Shown here: piece by piece, positions 1-7,616 of the stretch | Layout: every line of letters begins with the position of its first letter | How positions within the stretch are numbered: the first letter of the stretch is position 1 | DNA from: Paenibacillus sp. FSL R7-0337 | GTDB lineage: Bacteria; Bacillota; Bacilli; Paenibacillales; Paenibacillaceae | Direction: 5' to 3' | Length of the DNA stretch: 64,000 nucleotides | Assembly (NCBI RefSeq): GCF_037969875.1 | Contig: NZ_CP150218.1 | Coordinates: 2,666,001 to 2,730,000 of the forward strand | Translations under genes and position numbers: made by a program | The notes under the pieces: generated by a model | What the model was told of the DNA's origin: nothing | The model's database searches: none | Seen by the model: only the letters and a program-made list of their open reading frames with translations

Positions 1-261
1 CGTCATATCCAGCACCCGGCTCCGGTAATGACTTCTCAGATTCATCACATAACAGGTCCAGCCTTCGCTAATGAAATGGGGAATGTACTTGCTCCACATC
101 CAGCTTCCGGTATACGCACCATGCACAAACAACAGGGGTATCTTATTCTCCTGTTCCTGGCCTTCCCGCGCCTCCTCTCCCTTATAAATCTCCAGGTAAA
201 GATCATGCTCACCGACATATTTCTCTGTATGCGGCGGTAATTCATCAATGTAGTCTCTCAT
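1..261 (-). CDS. Alpha/beta hydrolase, N-terminal part (runs off the left edge)
   Basis: Reading the minus strand from an ATG at 261 gives an 87-codon open frame to the window edge, beginning MRDYIDELPPHTEKY. It contains LLFVHGAYTGSWMW, the HG oxyanion-hole motif and following strand of alpha/beta hydrolases. The nucleophile and the other catalytic residues lie outside the window. An AAAGGA ribosome binding site sits 7 bases before the ATG. The gene is downstream of the marR gene on the same strand, and an operator-like palindrome lies in the gap, so MarR control is likely. The substrate cannot be told. Confidence 0.85.
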   Translation of the reverse strand, partial: MRDYIDELPPHTEKYVGEHDLYLEIYKGEEAREGQEQENKIPLLFVHGAYTGSWMWSKYIPHFISEGWTCYVMNLRSHYRSRVLDMT

Positions 262-281
262 TGTAATGTCCTTTCCATAAT

Positions 282-299
282 TAGTTTGATATAAAACTA
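282..299. promoter_or_regulatory. Likely MarR operator before the hydrolase gene
   Basis: A perfect inverted repeat, TAGTTT-N6-AAACTA, lies between the marR stop and the hydrolase start. Its flank TTAGTTTGAT is identical to ten bases inside the palindrome that overlaps the marR promoter at 751-771 (there on the minus strand). The shared ten bases suggest one regulator binds both. Binding itself is inferred. Confidence 0.6.
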
Positions 300-313
300 T
301 CATACAAATTTTT

Positions 314-736
314 TTAGAAATTATGATTGATTTTCATTAAAATCGTCAGCAAAATCTTCTGCTCTTCTTCCGTGATATCGCGGTAGAACTGCTTCAGTAT
401 GGCAGAAGAGACCGATTCAAATACCGGCTCCAGCTCCTTCCCCTTCCCGGTTAGAGTAACATATACGTACCGGGTGTCCTCCTGATCCCTCTCCTTCATA
501 ACCAGTCCCAGCCGGACCAGCTTATCCACAAGTGCTGTAACTGTAGATTTGTCCTTATGAATATGTGCCGAGATCTCGGCCATGGTGAGTCTGTGCTTAG
601 ACAGCAGCGCATAAAGAATATCCCCGTGTGAGGTGGCAATGCCGTTTACTCCCTGCTTCGCCAGCTCTTGTACGATGAACCGGTTAACCTTCTCGCGGAT
701 CTTGGATATAAGTGAAATAGCATCTCTGGTTTCCAT
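314..736 (-). CDS. MarR family transcriptional regulator
   Basis: About 140 residues, the usual MarR length. The winged helix spans roughly residues 45-110, with the recognition helix near SAHIHKDKSTVTALVDKLVRLGLV and the wing near KERDQEDTRYVYVTLT. The frame opens further upstream at a TTG (760) and an ATG (757), but those lie inside a perfect promoter whose -10 box ends only six bases before the ATG at 736. I therefore place the start at 736, which would make the message leaderless. A palindrome over the -35 and spacer points to autorepression, and the related palindrome at 282 suggests it also controls the hydrolase. The ligand is unknown. Confidence 0.85.
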   Translation of the reverse strand: METRDAISLISKIREKVNRFIVQELAKQGVNGIATSHGDILYALLSKHRLTMAEISAHIHKDKSTVTALVDKLVRLGLVMKERDQEDTRYVYVTLTGKGKELEPVFESVSSAILKQFYRDITEEEQKILLTILMKINHNF

Positions 737-742
737 AAACAA

Positions 743-771
743 ATTATAATTTGACATCAAACTAATGTCAA
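743..771 (-). promoter_or_regulatory. Consensus promoter with overlapping palindromic operator for marR
   Basis: On the minus strand TTGACA (771-766) is followed by a 17-base spacer and TATAAT (748-743), a perfect sigma-A promoter. The same bases contain the inverted repeat TTGACAT-N7-ATGTCAA at 751-771, covering the -35 box and part of the spacer. This is a classic arrangement for repression by the gene product. The expected transcription start coincides with the A of the ATG at 736. Confidence 0.8.
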
Positions 772-795
772 TAGATTAGTACATCAGTTCTGCTC

Positions 796-1152
796 CTATT
801 CAGAGTCCTCATCAAGCAGCATGACTTCCTCACCCTGCTGCTGCCGGATCGCAATATTGGTTCTCCCCCAGGAGCACATCAGGTCAATGATCTCATTAGC
901 AGTAATCCCATACTCGGTGATGTAATATTCCACTTTGGGCGGCATTTGGCTATAAACCACTCTGCCGATGATCCCGTCCCGTTCCAGCTCGCGAAGCTGC
1001 TGAATCAGAACCTTTTGCGAGATACCCGGAATACTGCGCTGCAGTTCACTCGTCCTCTTCGTTCCCGACATCAGTATACATATGATCAGCGACTTCCACT
1101 TCCCGCCAATAATCTCAAGCGTCGCCTCGATCCCTAAATGATATTGCTTCAT
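796..1152 (-). CDS. HxlR family transcriptional regulator
   Basis: 118 residues beginning MKQYHLGIEATLEIIGGKWK. The IGGKWK signature, SGTKRTSELQRSIPGISQKVLIQQLRELERDGI recognition region and EYYITEYG wing are typical of HxlR winged-helix proteins. A GGGAGGTG ribosome binding site supports the ATG at 1152. The cysteine usually found just before the first helix in redox-sensing members is absent here, though a Cys occurs in LIICIL. It is divergent from the quinone-reductase-like gene at 1339 and probably controls it through the palindrome at 1233-1253. Confidence 0.9.
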   Translation of the reverse strand: MKQYHLGIEATLEIIGGKWKSLIICILMSGTKRTSELQRSIPGISQKVLIQQLRELERDGIIGRVVYSQMPPKVEYYITEYGITANEIIDLMCSWGRTNIAIRQQQGEEVMLLDEDSE

Positions 1153-1232
1153 CCCGGCACCTCCCCTGTCTTAATTTTGAACCCTGCTTCTCTTAGCATG
1201 CCACAATATCCTGTAAAGTCTAGTGCACACCT

Positions 1233-1253
1233 TGAGGTAACCTTGTTACTTCA
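1233..1253. promoter_or_regulatory. Palindrome in the hxlR/oxidoreductase intergenic region
   Basis: GTAAC-CTT-GTTAC (1237-1249) is a perfect inverted repeat, extended by TGA on the left and TCA on the right with one mismatch each side. It sits between two divergent genes, where an HxlR-type operator would be expected. Function is inferred from position and symmetry. Confidence 0.5.
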
Positions 1254-1338
1254 TTGTGTGTATTTACATTTTCAGGAACCTACAAAATAATAGAAGCAGC
1301 TGCACAACACAAATTATACACCGGAAAGGTGATCCCTA

Positions 1339-1869
1339 ATGACAACCCTGGTAATCCTGGCACACCCCGATATAGAGGCTTCAAGAGTGAACCGGAGATG
1401 GAGACAAGAGCTGCTGTTGCATCCGGAGGACGTTATGGTCCATGAGCTTTACAAGGAGTACCCGGACTGGAGCATCGATGTTCCGCGGGAGCAGCGTTTA
1501 TTGGAGGGGCACGAGCTGATTATTTTCCAATTCCCCTTATATTGGTATAGCTACCCCCCGCTGCTGAAAAAATGGCTGGACGATGTGTTCACTCACGGCT
1601 GGGCTTACGGCTCGAGCGGCAACAAGCTGAAGGGTAAGAAGCTGGGCATAGCTATGACCATCGGCGATAAAAAGGAAAACTACCAGCCGGCCGGGTCTGT
1701 TTCTTTTACAGTAGATGAGATCATCGCCCCGTTCCAGGCCAGTGCCATCCATGTCGGTGCAACCGCCCTGCCTTACTTCGCCGTGTTCGGCGCTTCCTTC
1801 CAGGCGAGTGACGATGTTATTAATCAGAGTGCGTTGGATTATTGGGAGTATATCCTTCGGAACCGGTAA
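1339..1869 (+). CDS. NAD(P)H-dependent oxidoreductase, flavodoxin fold (KefF/MdaB-like)
   Basis: 176 residues beginning MTTLVILAHPDIEASRVNRRW. The LAHP strand-loop binds flavin phosphate in this family. The middle motif FQFPLYWYSYPPLLKKWLDDVFTHGWAYG is the hallmark of KefF-like quinone reductases. Length and motif order match the family. An AAAGGTG site precedes the ATG. Divergence from an HxlR regulator is a common arrangement for stress-induced quinone or azo-reductases. The likely role is two-electron reduction of quinones or other electrophiles in the cytoplasm. Confidence 0.9.
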   Translation: MTTLVILAHPDIEASRVNRRWRQELLLHPEDVMVHELYKEYPDWSIDVPREQRLLEGHELIIFQFPLYWYSYPPLLKKWLDDVFTHGWAYGSSGNKLKGKKLGIAMTIGDKKENYQPAGSVSFTVDEIIAPFQASAIHVGATALPYFAVFGASFQASDDVINQSALDYWEYILRNR

Positions 1870-1876
1870 TATGCCG

Positions 1877-2638
1877 CTATTCCCGCTTCTTCCCGACCGC
1901 GCCCATGTAGATTACAAATTCTTCTTCGCCATCCAGTTCGAGCACCTCATCAATCAGCTGCTGATCATAGATTCCGATGGCACAAGCTCCGGCACCGATG
2001 GATTCACTGGCCAGGTACAGATTCTGGCAGACATGCCCGGCATCAATGAGAATTTTTTTGTGTGCGGAGATATCATATTTCCATTCAGACCGGTACGGTG
2101 TGGTGCTCCAGGCGAACAGAACCGCAGCTTTCTTGGCGAAATTGGGGACAAAGGGCTGCTCCAGCGTGATCGCATCAATCTTCTGTTCCAGCTGGTCTAA
2201 TTCAAACATAAACAACAGCTTGTGCTCCACAGGAAGGTATCGGTAAATGCCCTGCTGTATTCCTTCTACCCGCATAATCATCAGATAGGTCTCAAACGTA
2301 TGGGTCGCCCCGCTACACGGTACCGTCCGCAGAGTCAGTCCGTTCTTGCTCATCCCGGTAATGCCCTGGGTGGCCCATAGTAAATAGGATAGCTCCTCCA
2401 GACTTAGCGTGTCGGCTGAATAGAATCTTGTACTCCTTCTCTGGCCGATGCAATCCACAATATTGTTCTGACTCACAACGTCCCGGCTGACCTCAGGCAA
2501 ATCAATGATCTGCGCCTCTTCATCATAGGACTTCACAATCGGCGGCTGCGCGATGCCCTTAATCTTGTCTGTTCGGATATGCTTGAATTCTTGAAAATTC
2601 GATTTCAGCAGTTGTCTCTGTTGTTCGTATCTTGTCAT
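1877..2638 (-). CDS. SagB/ThcOx-type nitroreductase family protein
   Basis: 253 residues. The motif CIGQRRSTRFYSADTLSLEELSYLLWATQG is the N-terminal FMN-binding signature of SagB-type dehydrogenases, and LIDAGHVCQNLYLASESIGAGACAIGIYD is the C-terminal FMN/dimer helix. AGGAGG lies seven bases before the ATG. The relatives that act in azole formation on peptides need a cyclodehydratase partner. None is present nearby, so a free-standing flavin oxidoreductase role is more likely. It converges with the oxidoreductase at 1339, with seven bases between the two stop codons. Confidence 0.9.
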   Translation of the reverse strand: MTRYEQQRQLLKSNFQEFKHIRTDKIKGIAQPPIVKSYDEEAQIIDLPEVSRDVVSQNNIVDCIGQRRSTRFYSADTLSLEELSYLLWATQGITGMSKNGLTLRTVPCSGATHTFETYLMIMRVEGIQQGIYRYLPVEHKLLFMFELDQLEQKIDAITLEQPFVPNFAKKAAVLFAWSTTPYRSEWKYDISAHKKILIDAGHVCQNLYLASESIGAGACAIGIYDQQLIDEVLELDGEEEFVIYMGAVGKKRE

Positions 2639-2760
2639 TATAAATCCTCCTGGCGTCCCTTGATCCTATAAATTTATCATGTGATTCGAATTAGTTTGTG
2701 ATTATAATCACTATCTTTACAAATGCAAAGCTATTTTTGCAGCGATGACTGTCCAGCTTG

Positions 2761-2809
2761 AAAAAAAGACCAAATGAGGCCCCCTTTCCCGGCGGCAGTC
2801 ACTTGGTCT
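2761..2809 (-). terminator. Intrinsic terminator
   Basis: AGACCAA (2767-2773) pairs with TTGGTCT (2803-2809), with further partial pairing inside. Seven T residues follow on the minus strand. It ends transcription of the small gene at 2872 before the nitroreductase gene. Confidence 0.75.
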
Positions 2810-2871
2810 ATTCACTTTTGAAGCATGGAAGCGATATCATTAAAGCGAACGCAACTCCATCTTTTGCATAT

Positions 2872-3123
2872 CTACGATAAAACCATGGGCCTCACTCTCA
2901 TCAATGGGTCTCTGCGCAGATGAATAACGAACTCCTCATTGGCAGTGTGATAGACAAGATTGCCAGGTCCGGCGCTGAAAAATTCCTGGTTGGCGTTCTT
3001 CTCAGATACTGCACGAACAGGAGCTACTTCCGTTATAATTTTCTTATCATCTTCCTCGCGATAGTCAAGAATGGAAAGCAAAACAAATTGGTCAGGAAAC
3101 AATTCTCTTACTTGCTGCCATTT
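2872..3123 (-). CDS. Small conserved hypothetical protein
   Basis: 83 residues from an ATG at 3123, beginning MKWQQVRELFPDQFVLLSILDYREEDDKKIITEVAPVRAV in several pieces. The frame is open further upstream, but GGGAGG at the right distance supports this start. The opening resembles small proteins that in other bacteria are often encoded beside a retropepsin-like protease gene. No such partner is seen here. No known catalytic motif is visible and the function is unknown. Confidence 0.7.
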   Translation of the reverse strand, partial: KWQQVRELFPDQFVLLSILDYREEDDKKIITEVAPVRAVSEKNANQEFFSAGPGNLVYHTANEEFVIHLRRDPLMRVRPMVLS

Positions 3124-3193
3124 CATTCTTTCACACCTCCCGGGTAGCCATCGATGAAAAAGTGGTTCTAATGAATTCATTTATCATTATGTG

Positions 3194-3982
3194 TTATTCA
3201 ACTATCGTTCCTTGTTCTACAACAATTACTTCTACACCCAACTCTTCAATTTCGACCAACTGATCTTCAGCAGCATCCCAATCAGTGATTAGCTTATCAA
3301 TTTTATCTGCAGAACAAATTTTTAATATGGATTCTACTCCAATTTTCTCAGACGGATATAAAGCTATATTACATTTAGAACTTTCAACAACTGCTTGTGT
3401 AAAACCGACACCTTTGGATTTTTGAATGGACATCCCAAAAGCAGCAGAAAGACCAGCGCTTGTTAAGAAGCTGATATCAAAACGAATGTTTTTAACAAAT
3501 TCGATAGCATAGTAGTCACTAAACTGACCTTTCTGACTCATCTCGCCACCGACCATAATGGTATTGATATTATCATAATTTCTAAGTTCACCTGCAATAA
3601 CAATTGAATTAGTTACAGCCGTAAAAGGGATGTTTTCAGGCAAATTTTGTGCCATAAAATAACCTACTGAAGCGGCATTCAGAAAAATTACATCATTAGC
3701 CTTGATGTAACTAACTGCTTTTCTCGCGATAGCTAAATAATTATCTTTTATTTCCGTTATGTCTCGTGGTGTATATTTGGGTGGTGTAGTATAACCTATT
3801 TGCAAGGCAGGAATCGCTCCACCATGTGTTCGTCTTAGGAGTCCTTTTTCTTCAAGAATACGTAAATCACGTCTTGCCGTATCAAAGCCGATATTAAATA
3901 GCGTTTCAATTTCACTTGCCCTAATTCTTCCTTCCTTTTCCAATATCTTTAGAATTTCTTGATGTCGTTCCTCCATAAACAT
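3194..3982 (-). CDS. DeoR/GlpR family transcriptional regulator
   Basis: 262 residues, the usual family length. The N-terminal helix-turn-helix reads EERHQEILKILEKEGRIRASEIETLFNIGFDTARRDLRILEEKGLLRRTHGGAI, the diagnostic DeoR signature. The rest is the sugar-phosphate-sensing domain, with NSIVIAGELRNYDNINTIMVGGEM where the family has its TNS and GG motifs. No sugar metabolism genes are adjacent, so the target is unknown. The gene is more AT-rich than its left neighbours. Direct GTGATTAAAT repeats upstream (4098) may be its operator. Confidence 0.9.
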   Translation of the reverse strand: MFMEERHQEILKILEKEGRIRASEIETLFNIGFDTARRDLRILEEKGLLRRTHGGAIPALQIGYTTPPKYTPRDITEIKDNYLAIARKAVSYIKANDVIFLNAASVGYFMAQNLPENIPFTAVTNSIVIAGELRNYDNINTIMVGGEMSQKGQFSDYYAIEFVKNIRFDISFLTSAGLSAAFGMSIQKSKGVGFTQAVVESSKCNIALYPSEKIGVESILKICSADKIDKLITDWDAAEDQLVEIEELGVEVIVVEQGTIVE

Positions 3983-4097
3983 ACAATCACTTACCTTTCA
4001 TAAGTATTATTCAGTAAAGGAGTTGCGCACCACATTCACTGTTACTCACATTATATAACGTAATTTACCATCTGTGAATACAATTTCGTTAATGAAC

Positions 4098-4120
4098 GTG
4101 ATTAAATGTGATTAAATGTG
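4098..4120. promoter_or_regulatory. Tandem GTGATTAAAT repeats upstream of the deoR gene
   Basis: GTGATTAAAT occurs twice head to tail (4098-4107, 4108-4117) and a third GTGA begins at 4118. DeoR-type regulators often bind short direct repeats, and this one lies about 115 bases upstream of the deoR start. The role is inferred. Confidence 0.4.
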
Positions 4121-4217
4121 AACGAGTTGAGCGTTACTTATTTCATTTGATATGTACAGAGGCATAAATAAAAAGGAATAGAAAATCGACATCACCTGCC
4201 GGTCTTTTCCTCCAAAC

Positions 4218-4253
4218 AAAAAACCTCCCCTCATCCCGAAGGATAACGGAAGG
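4218..4253 (-). terminator. Intrinsic terminator after the response regulator remnant
   Basis: On the minus strand CCTTCCGTTATCC, a TTCG tetraloop and GGATGAGGGGAGG form a hairpin followed by six T. It lies just past the stop of the LuxR-type fragment at 4284, as expected for the original terminator of that gene. Confidence 0.8.
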
Positions 4254-4283
4254 CTTAAACGCATCACCTCTGAAGCATGGCAG

Positions 4284-4370
4284 CTATATTTTCAGCTCCC
4301 CAAGCTTGATCAGCTCGACAACCGCTTGCGAACGGCCTTTTACGTTTAATTTTTGCATTACGTTTGTAAT
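4284..4370 (-). pseudogene. 3' end of a LuxR/NarL-type response regulator gene, cut by the element
   Basis: The minus strand from 4367 to the TAG at 4284 encodes TNVMQKLNVKGRSQAVVELI followed by KLGELKI. This is the recognition helix and C-terminus of the GerE/LuxR DNA-binding domain of response regulators. In intact proteins the preceding residues are of the kind VKTHV. Here the upstream codons become unrelated at about 4368-4373 and run into the serine recombinase region. The gene is therefore split at its 3' end. Its 5' part should lie at the far end of the element, outside this window. Confidence 0.85.
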
Positions 4371-4400
4371 AGGTTTTCAAACACACAACAAAAAAATGGC
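4356..4400. other. Probable left attachment junction of the integrated element
   Basis: Response-regulator homology stops at about 4368, and the large serine recombinase gene ends at 4401 on the element side. Serine integrases are commonly encoded next to their att site. The exact crossover dinucleotide cannot be fixed because the other junction is not in the window. This is inference from the split gene plus the integrase position. Confidence 0.65.
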
Positions 4401-5987
4401 TTAGATATAGGATTTTATATCGATAACACCGTCAGCATGAACGTCTATACGCTGCACACAATCCATCAACAACGGGCGTAACTTCTCTGTATCATCGTAT
4501 GATGACATATCAGAGAGCTTTTTTATAGCCGAACGAACTTCCTTCTTAATACGCTCAAGATCAATTACTCGTCGTTCGTTAGCCGAAATCACAGCCATTC
4601 TTTTTTCGGCTGCTTCAATCTCCTTCTCGTACTCCTCGCGTTCAAATTCGTATTGTGCCTGGTTCAGTTCACCCTGCATATTCAGACGACGAATTTCAAA
4701 TAGCAATTTACGGTTATCTGTAATTCGTTTCTCTAACTGTTTTTTTTCTTTATCATTATCTCCGTTGATTGGCAAAGCTGCATTGATATCTTTCGAATCA
4801 ATTAAAGACAACCTAGACTTAAGCCTTCTGAGGACCTCTCCAACAAGCTCATCACGCATTGAATAATACGGAATCCACTTACCATTTTTACATCCAGCAT
4901 CGCCTGACCTTCGCCGTTTTGAACACAACAAATATCGATATTCAACAATTCCATTTCGAGATTTGCTTTTCATTGTCACCATAGCTGATCCACATTCGGC
5001 GCAGAAAATCATCTTGGCAAACGCATTAACAAATTCGCGCCTACCACCACGTTCTCCACCACCACGCTTTAATCTAATTTCCTGCGCCGCGTCAAACAAC
5101 TCCTTGGAGATGATCGCTTCATGTGTCCGATACTTAGTTTTTTTCCACTCGGATTTATGTTTTTGGACAAGTTTATTTCTCCTGTCCATCATATTACCAA
5201 GGTCGTTATAGTGAACCGTGTTAGTGTGTCTACCGTAAACATTATACCCAGTATACACCTCGTTCTGTAAGATACGCTGGACACTTGTTAACCCCCATAC
5301 ACCTCCTTTGTATGAAGGTATCGGCTCACCATTCTCGTTATCCCCATTGAGATAGTTCACAACAGATTTTTCACCCTTACCATGATTAACGTAAAGGTCA
5401 AATATTTTTCGAACAATCTCAGCTTTGTCGGGAATCATTTCGAGTGACTTGCGCTTACCGCTTTTCATTCTCGGGTCATCAACAGTGACTTTCTTGTAGC
5501 CAAAAGGAGGTATAGACCCGATGTAGTTTCCCAACTCAGCCGATTGTTCGATACCTCGCCGCGAGGACCTACCGATATCACCACTTGTGTTCTGATTAAT
5601 AACAGCCTTAATTCCGAACAGAAGCTCGTCATCTTTTTTCTCAGAGTCATATCCATCCTCGATTGATACAACACGAATTTTAAGTGCGTTAACGAGAGTG
5701 CGCTTTAAAGTAATTGCATCAATTATATCTCGACTGAAACGGGAAAGAGAGGCAAACCAGATTGAACTGATTTTGCCCCTCTTTGCATCGTCGATCATTC
5801 GCTGCACATCTTTACGTTCAATTATAGATGTTGCCGTGTCTTTATCTTCGTAAAAATCATCATCCGTTAACATGATACCTTCGCCAGAAGCGGTCTTTTT
5901 GATGAATTCCATTTGGTGTTCAGGGCTATCTTTCTGTGAGTCGTGCATAGTAGAAACCCGAACATACCCTTTACTCTTTCTCTCCAT
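4401..5987 (-). CDS. Large serine recombinase (integrase)
   Basis: 528 residues. The N-terminal resolvase domain starts GYVRVST with catalytic Ser12, and ASLSRFSRDIIDAI holds the conserved arginines. The recombinase domain follows (about 160-290, IPPFGYKKV to GVWGLTSVQRILQNEVYTG). A zinc ribbon (CAEC, then CSKRRRSGDAGC) and a long coiled coil (about 405-470) complete the large-integrase layout. It is full length. Its stop lies about 30 bases from the split response regulator gene, so it probably catalysed this insertion. Start at 5987 overlaps the small upstream gene by 17 bases, suggesting co-transcription. Confidence 0.93.
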   Translation of the reverse strand: MERKSKGYVRVSTMHDSQKDSPEHQMEFIKKTASGEGIMLTDDDFYEDKDTATSIIERKDVQRMIDDAKRGKISSIWFASLSRFSRDIIDAITLKRTLVNALKIRVVSIEDGYDSEKKDDELLFGIKAVINQNTSGDIGRSSRRGIEQSAELGNYIGSIPPFGYKKVTVDDPRMKSGKRKSLEMIPDKAEIVRKIFDLYVNHGKGEKSVVNYLNGDNENGEPIPSYKGGVWGLTSVQRILQNEVYTGYNVYGRHTNTVHYNDLGNMMDRRNKLVQKHKSEWKKTKYRTHEAIISKELFDAAQEIRLKRGGGERGGRREFVNAFAKMIFCAECGSAMVTMKSKSRNGIVEYRYLLCSKRRRSGDAGCKNGKWIPYYSMRDELVGEVLRRLKSRLSLIDSKDINAALPINGDNDKEKKQLEKRITDNRKLLFEIRRLNMQGELNQAQYEFEREEYEKEIEAAEKRMAVISANERRVIDLERIKKEVRSAIKKLSDMSSYDDTEKLRPLLMDCVQRIDVHADGVIDIKSYI

Positions 5988-6186
5988 AACACATTACCCC
6001 TGTAATAGATTTGGACAAAACCTCGTCCAAATTATCACTCACCGCACCATGTTTTGCAAGTACTGTTTGTATTTCTCTCCTGACAAGTTTAGTTATGATA
6101 GCATCACTACGGTCTTCAGCTACGACAAAGTTAAGTGTAAACTGCTTTTCCTTCTTGACGATCATAGTAGCATCACCCGTTGACAT
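5971..6186 (-). CDS. Small hypothetical protein upstream of the integrase
   Basis: 71 residues beginning MSTGDATMIVKKEKQFTLNF. The internal ATG at residue 8 is an alternative start, with GGGTG eight bases upstream. The 3' end overlaps the integrase start, so the two are probably translated together. Codon pattern and composition look coding. Small proteins in this place sometimes act as directionality factors, but nothing in the sequence proves it. Confidence 0.5.
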   Translation of the reverse strand: MSTGDATMIVKKEKQFTLNFVVAEDRSDAIITKLVRREIQTVLAKHGAVSDNLDEVLSKSITGVMCYGEKE

Positions 6187-6841
6187 TCTATGCTCGAGGG
6201 CATGTCTAACTTTACTACCTGCCTAACTTTTTTCTTTGTACCTTTATCACTTTTGATAAGCTTTTCGATTACGGCAGACATACCAGATACCCCACATAGA
6301 ATAAATTTGGAGTATTAACCCCATGCCTGCATAAATAATCTCCCTATAAATATCCCAAAATCGAACTCAACTCGAGTAGTTTTGAAAAAAATATCCCCCC
6401 ACTGATGGACAAGATGCCTAATTAATTACAGAAATCCTCAAAAGGATATTTATGTTGAAAACAGAAACTAACTCTAAAATGTTGTAGACCATCGCATAAC
6501 CCAAGTATGCATTATCTCCCCAACGGCTTTCGGGAACCTGAACATGCGAAGATAACAGCTTAAGTCGGCAACCAATCGTTTGGTTCCTTTAAGGAATTCA
6601 GTTACGTCATTGCAACCGTTACAGTTTTGGCAGACCATCGAGCTCCCCCCAGCGGATAAGATAATAAAGCCTCATACGTGGTTGTGGATGGTAAAACAAA
6701 GGATGGGTTTGCAAGGTATTTTTAAGCGAGAGGGCGCTCAGGGTGATTTGAAGCAGGTCTAACCCAGGTAGCTACTACTTAGCACAAAACAGCAATGCAT
6801 TCACAAGATAACATTCACCTTTGATACAAATAAAACAAAAT
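6187..6841. other. 655-bp stretch without a convincing gene
   Basis: Two CTCGAG sites lie at 6193 and 6371. CTCGAG is the recognition sequence of the XhoI/PaeR7I family encoded next door. A small hairpin AACCAA-TCG-TTTGGTT lies near 6570. The plus-strand frame at 6580-6762 has no ribosome binding site and no family resemblance. The stretch may contain eroded gene fragments. Confidence 0.4.
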
Positions 6842-6867
6842 AAAAAAAAGACACCTCTAGGGTGTCT
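6842..6867 (-). terminator. Intrinsic terminator of the restriction-modification operon
   Basis: AGACACC (6849-6855) pairs with GGTGTCT (6861-6867) around a short loop. Eight T follow on the minus strand, eleven bases after the endonuclease stop codon. Confidence 0.85.
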
Positions 6868-6878
6868 CTAATTGTGTT

Positions 6879-7592
6879 CTATTGATGGGCTTGAACATGA
6901 CCTACCATTGTTTTTACCAACAATTCGATAGTCAAATCGGGATTTGGTTGTCTATAGCTTCCAATATCATCTGGGTCCGCAATTATAAAGGCGCATTTGT
7001 CGTATAAGAGCTCTTGAGCCATGTGCTTCATAAATAACTCAGCTCTTTCTTCATAATTTGCAGGTTTATTTGTACGCTCAAACTTCGTAAAAGCTTCTAA
7101 AGGAGGGAATAATAATCCTTTCCGCTCTGTATTACCTGTGACCAATTCAATATCTTCTGACATTACATAAATATACCCGAGAAATGGACGTGTCACGCCA
7201 AAAGCCCCCTTCTCGAAAGCCTTCCAAATATCGGAGCTGCTTCCGACTGCTTCTTCGACACGATTATTTAGGTTTTTACCAACAGACCCCTTCATTGACT
7301 TAAACTCCAAGACACAAAGCAATCGTGGAGGGCCATCAGGTCGATTCTGAATGACGACCATATCCCAGTCTTTCGATAATCTATAGAAGCTTGGCAACTT
7401 CGCTTTCTTGCCAATAATAATCTCAGTTCCAGCCACACCACAACGAAGTAAAACATCCTGTAGCATAACGGCAAAGCCATCCATAGTCTTACCGCCTCTT
7501 ACTCCTTTGGCACCTAGATGACGCAACCCCCAAAACGCTTCTAGAGCTACCTTAGTCATATCCTTTATTTCAACATCTGTTGGCATCCACAT
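6879..7592 (-). CDS. XhoI/PaeR7I-type type II restriction endonuclease
   Basis: 237 residues, close to the family length. The putative active site of the PD-(D/E)XK kind is WDMVVI, then LLCVLEFKS with the E-x-K pair, followed by NLNNRVEEAVGSSSDIWKAFE, a stretch strongly conserved in XhoI-family enzymes. The family cuts CTCGAG. The gene follows the methyltransferase gene by 24 bases on the same strand and shares its terminator. Specificity is inferred from the family, not shown by the sequence. Confidence 0.88.
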   Translation of the reverse strand: MWMPTDVEIKDMTKVALEAFWGLRHLGAKGVRGGKTMDGFAVMLQDVLLRCGVAGTEIIIGKKAKLPSFYRLSKDWDMVVIQNRPDGPPRLLCVLEFKSMKGSVGKNLNNRVEEAVGSSSDIWKAFEKGAFGVTRPFLGYIYVMSEDIELVTGNTERKGLLFPPLEAFTKFERTNKPANYEERAELFMKHMAQELLYDKCAFIIADPDDIGSYRQPNPDLTIELLVKTMVGHVQAHQ

Positions 7593-7616
7593 TACTACAA
7601 ATCCGCCTCATTTCAC

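Noticed and set aside
1715..2246. Plus-strand frames inside the nitroreductase gene
   Set aside because: They are shadows of the well-supported minus-strand gene and lack starts with ribosome binding sites.
1877..2638. Peptide azole biosynthesis cluster suggested by the SagB-type protein
   Set aside because: No cyclodehydratase, precursor peptide or transporter gene is present nearby.
6580..6762. 60-codon plus-strand frame
   Set aside because: No ribosome binding site, no neighbours in the same direction and no family resemblance.
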